From contig JAIQEU010000010.1 in assembly GCA_020073665.1 (NCBI GenBank), positions 100,258 to 164,257 on the forward strand: a DNA stretch of 64,000 nt. Reading direction: 5' to 3'. Below are positions 53,798 through 61,400 of this stretch, piece after piece; the stretch's first letter is position 1, and the number at the start of each line of letters is the position of its first letter. A program made the position numbers and the translations under genes. Source of the DNA: Terriglobia bacterium. Lineage in GTDB: Bacteria > Acidobacteriota > Terriglobia > Terriglobales > Acidobacteriaceae. The notes below the pieces were generated by a model. That model saw only the letters and a list, made by a program, of their open reading frames with translations. It ran no database searches and was not told the origin of the DNA.

Positions 53798-55087
53798 ATG
53801 CGGCCAATCCTGGAAATCAAGCACCTGTCGAAAGAATACCGTCTGGGCCGGGCGTTCCACCGGACGGAGAACTTTCGCGAGTTTCTGAAGCGCAAACTCA
53901 CCGCGCCGGTGCGCGCGCTGCGGGGCTCGCAAGCGGCGGAGGAGAGGATCAAGGAAGAACGTTTCTGGGCACTGCGGGATGTGAGCTTCGACGTGGCCGA
54001 GGGTGATGTAGTGGGCATCATTGGCCGCAACGGCGCGGGCAAAAGCACGCTGCTGAAGATTATTTCGCGCATCACGGATCCCACCGAGGGCGCGGTTTTA
54101 GTTCGCGGGCGCATGGCCAGCCTGCTGGAGGTGGGGACCGGCTTTCATCCTGAACTGACGGGGCGGGAGAACATCTTCTTGAATGGCGCAATCCTCGGCA
54201 TGCGCAAGGCGGAGATTGTTTCCAAGTTCGACGAGATTGTGACTTTTGCGGAAGTGGAGAAATTTCTCGACACTCCAGTCAAACACTACTCCAGCGGCAT
54301 GTATGTCCGGCTGGCATTCGCGGTGGCGGCGCACTTGAATCCCGAAATCCTGATCGTGGACGAAGTGCTCGCCGTGGGCGACGTGGCGTTCCAGAAAAAA
54401 TGCCTGGGCAAGATGAACGAAGTCAGCCGCGGGGGACGCACCGTGCTGTTCGTCTCGCACAACATGGCGGCCATCGAGAACCTGTGCAAGCACGGAGTGG
54501 TGCTGGAGCATGGCAAGCTGGCATTTCAGGGCACATCCAAAGAAGCGGTTCATCATTACTTGAACAGCCTGTCAGGGGCGCAGGACTCCACCGGGCACAT
54601 CCTCGACCTGAGTGACGTTTCCGACCGCCGCTCCATGGTGGGCCCGCTGCTCAAGCGACTGGAGTTTTACACCGACCGGGACCGGCCGGTGATTGAAGGG
54701 CTGCAGATCGGGGCGCGCTTGAAGATTCGCGTCCACTTCGACCTGCCCAATCCCACCAGCAGCTTCAACATCGGGCTGGGATTCAATAACGTTTTTGGGC
54801 AGCGCATCTTCACCGCGCACAGCCAGTTCGAACCCAATCGCGCCAGCGGCGAGCGCGTCGGACCGCAGGTGTTCGTGTGCGACATCCCCAGCCTGACCTT
54901 CATGCCCGGGGAATACACGCTGCGGCTGTGGCTCGACATCGGCAACACTGAAGCCGACCTGATCAACGACGTGGCCCGGGTCACGGTGATCGAGTCGGAT
55001 TATTACGGCACCGGCAAGGTGCCCTGGAATGGGACTTTTGTGCTGAAGCATCATTGGTATATCGAGCAAGCGGCGGATGCGAAGTGA
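53798..55087 (+). CDS. wzt: ABC transporter ATPase with Wzt-type C-terminal domain
   Basis: 429 residues. Nucleotide-binding domain (about 5-255): Walker A GRNGAGKST, an H-loop set of lineage-typical motifs, signature YSSGM and Walker B ILIVDEVLAVGD. Residues about 265-425 are a Wzt_C-like beta-sandwich that in O-antigen exporters recognises the modified end of the glycan. The pair with Wzm is therefore an exporter selective for a finished chain. One-base gap to the permease gene. What end group it recognises is unknown. Confidence 0.93.
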   Translation: MRPILEIKHLSKEYRLGRAFHRTENFREFLKRKLTAPVRALRGSQAAEERIKEERFWALRDVSFDVAEGDVVGIIGRNGAGKSTLLKIISRITDPTEGAVLVRGRMASLLEVGTGFHPELTGRENIFLNGAILGMRKAEIVSKFDEIVTFAEVEKFLDTPVKHYSSGMYVRLAFAVAAHLNPEILIVDEVLAVGDVAFQKKCLGKMNEVSRGGRTVLFVSHNMAAIENLCKHGVVLEHGKLAFQGTSKEAVHHYLNSLSGAQDSTGHILDLSDVSDRRSMVGPLLKRLEFYTDRDRPVIEGLQIGARLKIRVHFDLPNPTSSFNIGLGFNNVFGQRIFTAHSQFEPNRASGERVGPQVFVCDIPSLTFMPGEYTLRLWLDIGNTEADLINDVARVTVIESDYYGTGKVPWNGTFVLKHHWYIEQAADAK

Positions 55088-55448
55088 GGCAGAATTCCTG
55101 CAGGATAGGGCAGGACAGGAGCCCAGAGTTCCCCAAAAAACCCGGAAGCGCACTAGGATGGTGGGAAAATCGTGGGGCAAATATTGACCCTAGCGGAGCG
55201 CAACTGTGCAAATGTTTGCACTTTGTGGGCGACGGAAGGCGATTTTAGTCTCTAATCCGCAGAAGCGAGAGCCCCAAGATTACGGAATTTGGCGGTGAGA
55301 TTGCATTGACGTATTAACAAAGATCGCTTTCCCCCTGCGAACCCAACCGTAAGCAAACATGTTTAGAGTGTAGCGCCCGTGTCCGGCGGCCCGCTTCAGC
55401 CGGCGGGGACGACGGCGCTACCAGGGGACCTTCGAGCTGGAAACGAAA
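55088..55448. other. Intergenic region ahead of the giant NRPS
   Basis: 361 bases containing the perfect GTGCAAA-type dyad (listed separately) and an AT-richer stretch just before the start. Promoter boxes are not clear. No terminator after the ATPase gene was recognised. Confidence 0.5.
55206..55221. promoter_or_regulatory. GTGCAAA-N2-TTTGCAC dyad, copy 3
   Basis: Perfect 7-base arms with centre TG, 227 bases ahead of the giant NRPS start and 118 bases after the ATPase stop. Identical arms to copy 1. Confidence 0.55.
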
Positions 55449-58400
55449 ATGCCCGTGGACGATCTGGACAAGCAAATTGCCGGTCTAAGCCCCGCCAAGC
55501 GGGCACTGCTCGAGCGCAAGCGCAAGCAGGTGGCTGCTGGTTCGTCCGTCGCCCCACCGATTCGCCGGCGAAACCAGAGCGATGGCGCTCCGCTGTCTTT
55601 TTCGCAGGAACGGCTCTGGTTGATTCAGCAACTGGATCCGCAGAGCCACCTTTACAACGTCCCGCGCGCGGTGCGGATGAAGGGCAAGCTGCGACTGGAC
55701 GCGCTCGAACACAGCTTGAACGAAATCGTCCGGCGGCACGAAGTGCTGCACACCACTTTCGTGGCGATGTCTGATCAACCGGCGCAGAACATCGCACCCG
55801 CGCTCACAATTCCGTTGCCGCTGACGGACCTCAGCAAGATGGACCAGCCGGAGCAGGAATCGGCAATCCAACGGCTGGCACTGCAAGAAATTCACCGGCC
55901 CTTCGACCTGGCTACCGGCCCAATGTTGCGGGCGCGCGTACTGCGGCTAGGCGAAGAAGATCATGTGCTGGTGCTGGCCATGCATCACATCGTGAGCGAT
56001 GGCTGGACCGGTAGCCTCCTGTTTGAGGAACTGGGCACGCTATATCAGGCAATCAACCGTGGAGAGACTGGCTCGCTGCCGGAGTTGCCCATCCAGTATG
56101 CCGACTACGCGGTGTGGCAGCGTGAGTGGATGCAGGGTGCGGTGCTGGAGAAAGAGCTCGCATACTGGCGTGAGCGTCTGGCGGATGCGCCTGCGCTGGT
56201 CGAACTTCCTACCGACCGGGCGCGCCCGGACGCGCCCAGCTACCGCGGCAAGAAAATTTCCCTGCTGCTGCCCAAGAGTCTGACGGACAATCTCAAGACC
56301 TTGAGCCAGCGCCAGGGTATGACGCTGTTCGCCACCCTGATGGCAGGGCTGAAGATTCTGCTTTACCGCTGGAGTGGCCAGGAGGACCTCGCGGTGGGCA
56401 CGGTCAGCGCCAACCGCAATCAGACTGAAGTAGAGAAGCTGATCGGCTGCTTCATGAACTTCCTGGTGCTGCGCGACCGGATGGCGCCGGACAAAAGTTC
56501 GCAGGAATTTCTGGCGCAAGTCAACCAGACCGCGCTGGCAGGTTTTGCCCACCAGGATTGCCCGTTCGAGAAATTGATTGAAGCGCTGAACCCGGAGCGG
56601 GCGCTGAATGTGAATCCGCTCTACAACGTCGCCCTGCTGATGCAGAACTTTCCCGAGATGGCGTTCAGCAGTCCGACGCTGGAAGCGCGCTTTCTGGACC
56701 TGGATACAGAAGTCGCTTTTCTCGACCTGCGCTTCGTAGCTACGGACACCGCGGCTGGCATTCGCGTGGAGTGCGAGTACAACATCGATCTGTTTGACGC
56801 CGCGACCGTCGAGCAAGTACTGGATGGCTACCGCCTGGTGCTGGAGCAGTTGGTGAGCCGTCCGCAAAGCCTGCTGGCTGATTTCCAGATCCCCGAAGCG
56901 CTGGCCGCACAGGCGATGGCGGCAAAGAAGCGTGAACAGAAGCTGACCCTGGCGATCACTTCGACCTTCACCGCTGAGCCGGTGGAAGAATCGCTGGCGT
57001 TCTGGATGCGTCAACTGGGCATCCCATCACGAATCGAGTTCGCTCCCTACAACCAGGTCTTCCAGCAATTGCTCGATTCTTCCAGCCTGGTGGCGCAGAA
57101 CTCTGGCGGCGTGAATGTGCTCCTGGTGCGACTGGAAGACTGGCAACGACTCGAAGGGGAGGGCGCGGCCACCAGCCTCCAGGCAAACGTTGAGCGCAAC
57201 GTCAGCGAGTTCGCGAGAGCACTACGCAGCGCGGCCCAACGCACCGCCACTCCGTACCTGCTGTGCCTGTGCCCGCCTTCGACGGCGATACTCGCAGACC
57301 CGGCGGCAGCAGATTTTTCGCAGCGCATGGAAGGACAGCTGGCTTCCGCGTTGATAGAAGCGCCGGGGGTACACGTTGTCACCTCGGCGCAACTGCTCGA
57401 GCTGTATCCGGTGGCAAACTACCAGGACGAATACGCCGACCGGCTCGGCCACATTCCCTACACGCCGGAGTTGTTCACGGCGCTGGGAACCATGGTGGCG
57501 CGCCGCGTCCACGGCATTCGCAGCGCTCCGCACAAAGTCATCGTGCTCGACTGCGACCACACCCTGTGGAAGGGCGTCTGCGGCGAAGAAGGCGCGCTCG
57601 GGGTGACGGTGGATGGACCGCGGCGGGCGCTGCAGCAGTTCATGATTGCCCAGCACCAGTCCGGCATGGTGCTGTGCCTGTGCAGCAAGAATGCCGAGGA
57701 AGATGTGGCCGCAGTGTTCGAGCAAAATCCGGGCATGGTGCTCAGCCTGGATCACATCGTTGCGTCTCGCATCAACTGGCAACCAAAATCACAAAACCTG
57801 AAGGAACTCGCCCGCGAACTGGGGCTGGGACTCGATAGCTTCATTTTCATAGACGACAACCCGCTGGAATGCGCCGAAGTGCAGGCTAGTTGCCCGGAAG
57901 TCCTGACCTTGCAGTTGCCGCATGATGCCGAGCAGATTCCGCACTTCCTGCAACACGTTTGGGCATTCGATCACGGCAAGGTGACCGAGGAAGATGCCCG
58001 GCGTACATCGCTCTACAGGCAGAACGTGGAGCGCGAGCAACTGCGCCAGACCGCGGGGAGCTTGGAAGATTTCCTGGCCGGGCTGGAGTTGCAGATCGAA
58101 ATCCGTCCCATGGGCGCAGAAGACCTGGGACGAGTTTCGCAACTCACCGAACGCACCAACCAGTTCAACTTCACCACCATCCGGCGGTCGGAGCGAGAGA
58201 TTGACGAACTGTGCCAGTCCGGCGCCGACTGCCTAGTGGTCAATCTGTGCGACCGTTTCGGCGACTACGGATTGGTGGGCGTGGTCATTGCTTCTAGCCG
58301 GGCGGAAGCGATGGAGGTCGACACCTTCCTGCTGAGTTGTCGCGCGCTGGGCCGCAAAGTTGAGCACCACATGCTCGCCAAACTTGGCACCATGGCGCAG

Positions 58401-61400
58401 GCAGGCGGGCTAAAGGGGGTGGATGTCCCTTTCGTCCCCAGCAAGAAGAATCAGCCGGCTCTGGATTTTCTGGAGAGCGTTGGGAGCCAGTTCAAAGACA
58501 AGCAAGGCGGACGGACAATGTATCGCCTCCCGGCGCCGTATGCGGCAAACGCAGTCAAGATGCGAGCCCCGAACGACGCCGCTCCGGAGGCTGCCGAACC
58601 TCTCAAGGCGCCTTCGCCGGTGTCGTCGCCCCGGTCACGGGTCTTGGCACAGATCGCGGCCGAACTGTCGGAAGTCAGTGGCGTTGCGCACGCGATCGAG
58701 CAGCAAAAGGTAATGCAGGCACGTTCGGGCGAGTGGGTCGCGCCGCGGACGCCCACGGAAGAAATCGTGGCCGGAATCTGGGGCCGCTTGCTGCGGGTGG
58801 AACGGGTCGGCATTCACGACAACTTCTTCCGCCTGGGCGGGCATTCGCTGCTGGCCACCCAAGTCATCGCCCGCATTCGGCAGGCGCTGGGAGCCGAGTT
58901 GCCGCTGCGAGCAATGTTTGAATCGCCGACAGTTGCCGAGCTGACGCCGCGCATTGAAGCCGCACGACGTGCCGGACGCGCCTGGCAGGCGCCGCCGCTG
59001 GGGCCACGAACCCGAAAGAAGAATCCGCCGCTGTCCTTTGCCCAACAGCGGCTGTGGTTCCTGGACCAGTTGGAGCCGGGAAACCCGCTCTACAACATCC
59101 CGCAGATGATCCGTATGCGCGGGGCGCTGCACGTCGAGGCGCTGGAGAAGAGCCTCAATCAGATCGTTCGCCGCCATGAAGCCTTGCGCACCACGTTTGT
59201 CACGGTCGCGAACCAGGCTGTGCAGGTGATCGCTGCCGAACTGAGTCTCCCTCTGCCGATCACCGATCTCAGTAACCTTTCGAAATCCGAGCGCGAAGCG
59301 GAAACCGAGCGCCGGGCCAAAGCCGAGGCTCTGCGGCCATTTGATTTGGCGAAAGGCCCCATGTTGCGGGCGCAGTTGCTGCGGCTGGGTGCGGAAGAGC
59401 ATGTGCTTTTGCTCACCATGCATCACGTGGCCAGCGATCGCTGGTCGATGGGATTGGTGTCGGAAGAACTGGCGGCGCTGTACACGGCATTTGTTCAGGG
59501 CAGGCCTTCTCCCTTGCCGGAGTTGCCGGTGCAGTACGCCGACTACGCAGCCTGGCAGCGGGAATGGCTCACCGGCGAAGCCCTCGAAAGCCAGATCACC
59601 TATTGGAAACAGCAACTGGCCGGCGCGCCTCCCGTGCTCGAACTGCCTACGGACCGGCCGCGGCCTGCCATCCAGACCTATCGCGGCTCAACCGAGAAGT
59701 TGATGCTTCCCGCGGAACTCGTCGAGCAACTGCGAGCGCTCAGCCAGAGCGAAGGCGTCACCTTATTCATGACGCTGCTTGCCGCGTTTCAAACTTTGTT
59801 GTCACGCTACTCGGGGCAGGAAGACATCGTGGTGGGCTCGCCGATCGCCAACCGCAAATACGCGGAGATCGAACCGCTGATCGGATTCTTCGTCAACACC
59901 CTCGCCTTCCGTACCGATCTTTCGGGCGACCCGAGCTTCCGCGACCTGCTGGTCCGGGTGAAAGAAGTTTCGCTGGGCAACTACGCGCACCAGGACATCC
60001 CTTTCGAAAAGCTGGTGGAAGAGTTGCAGCCCGCGCGCAGCCTGAGCCACAACCCCATCTTTCAAGTCTTGTTCGCGCTGCAGAATGCGCCCATGCAAGC
60101 GCTGGAGCTACCCGGCCTTCGCCTGGAGCGCCTGCCGGTTTACACCGACACCTCGATGTTCGACCTGTCGTGCTACGCGATCGAAGTTCCTGAAGGCCTG
60201 CTGCTGCGCGCCGAGTACAACACCGACCTGTTCGATGCATGCACCATCACACGCGCTCTGAACCACTTCCAGGTGTTGCTGGAATCGATTGCGGCGCGGC
60301 CGGGGTGTCGAATTACAGAGCTGCCCCTGCTCACCGAGTCCGAACGTCAGCAAGTTGTGTTCGAGTTCAATAAGACGTCTGCGAATTTCCCGAAGGATTT
60401 CTGCATTCATCACTTTGTGGAGGCCCAAGTCGAACGCGCTCCCGATGCGGTGGCCCTGGTGTGTGGCAACCAGCGAATCACCTATCGCGATTTGAACCGA
60501 CGGGCGAATCAGTTGGCGCACTTCCTGGCAAAGCGCGGCGTCGGACCGGAAGTGCTGGTTGGCATTTGTGCGGCGCGGTCGCCGGAGATGCTGGTTGGGA
60601 TTCTGGCCATCATGAAAGCGGGCGGCGCCTACGTTCCGCTTGACCCTGCCTACCCAAAGGATCGGCTGGCGTGCATCCTCGAAGACGCTAAGGCGCATGT
60701 GCTCCTAACGCAGGAGGCGCTGCGGTCCGACCTCCCACCGTTCGGTGGACTGGTGGTCTGCCTCGATACAGAATGGCCTGCCATCGCAGGCGAACCGGAA
60801 ACTAATTTTGCGAGCCCAGTCAAGCCGGAGAATTTGGGCTATGTGCTGTTCACATCCGGTTCAACCGGCCGTCCCAAAGGCGTTGCTCTCGAACATCGCA
60901 GTGCGGCGACATTCATTCATTGGGCGAAAACGGTTTTCACTCCGGAAGAGTTGCGCGGCGTTCTGTTCGCCACTTCGGTATGTTTTGATCTGTCCGTCTT
61001 TGAAATGTTCGTACCCCTCAGTGTGGGCGGCAAGATCATCGTGGCCGAAAACGCGCTGTACCTGCCCAGTTTGCCCGCGAAGGATGAGGTCACGCTCATC
61101 AACACCGTGCCGTCGGCAATCGCAGAGCTCGTGCGCATGAACGGCGTGCCATCGTCGGTGCAGACGGTGAACCTTGCGGGAGAGGCTTTGCCCGACGTGC
61201 TGGTGGAGAAGATCTACGCTGGCACCACCGTGCAAAGGGTCTACAACCTCTACGGCCCGACCGAGGACACGACCTACTCCACCTACACGCTCGTGCCCCG
61301 GGGCACTGCGGTCACTGTGGGTCGGCCAATCGCCAATAGCCAGGCCTACATCCTCGACCCGCACTTGAACCCGCTTCCCGTCGGCGTGCCCGGCGAACTC

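Noticed and set aside
55379..55774. Plus-strand frame starting ahead of the giant NRPS
   Set aside because: Out of frame with the strong C-domain homology that begins at ATG 55449; composition is Arg/Ala-rich.
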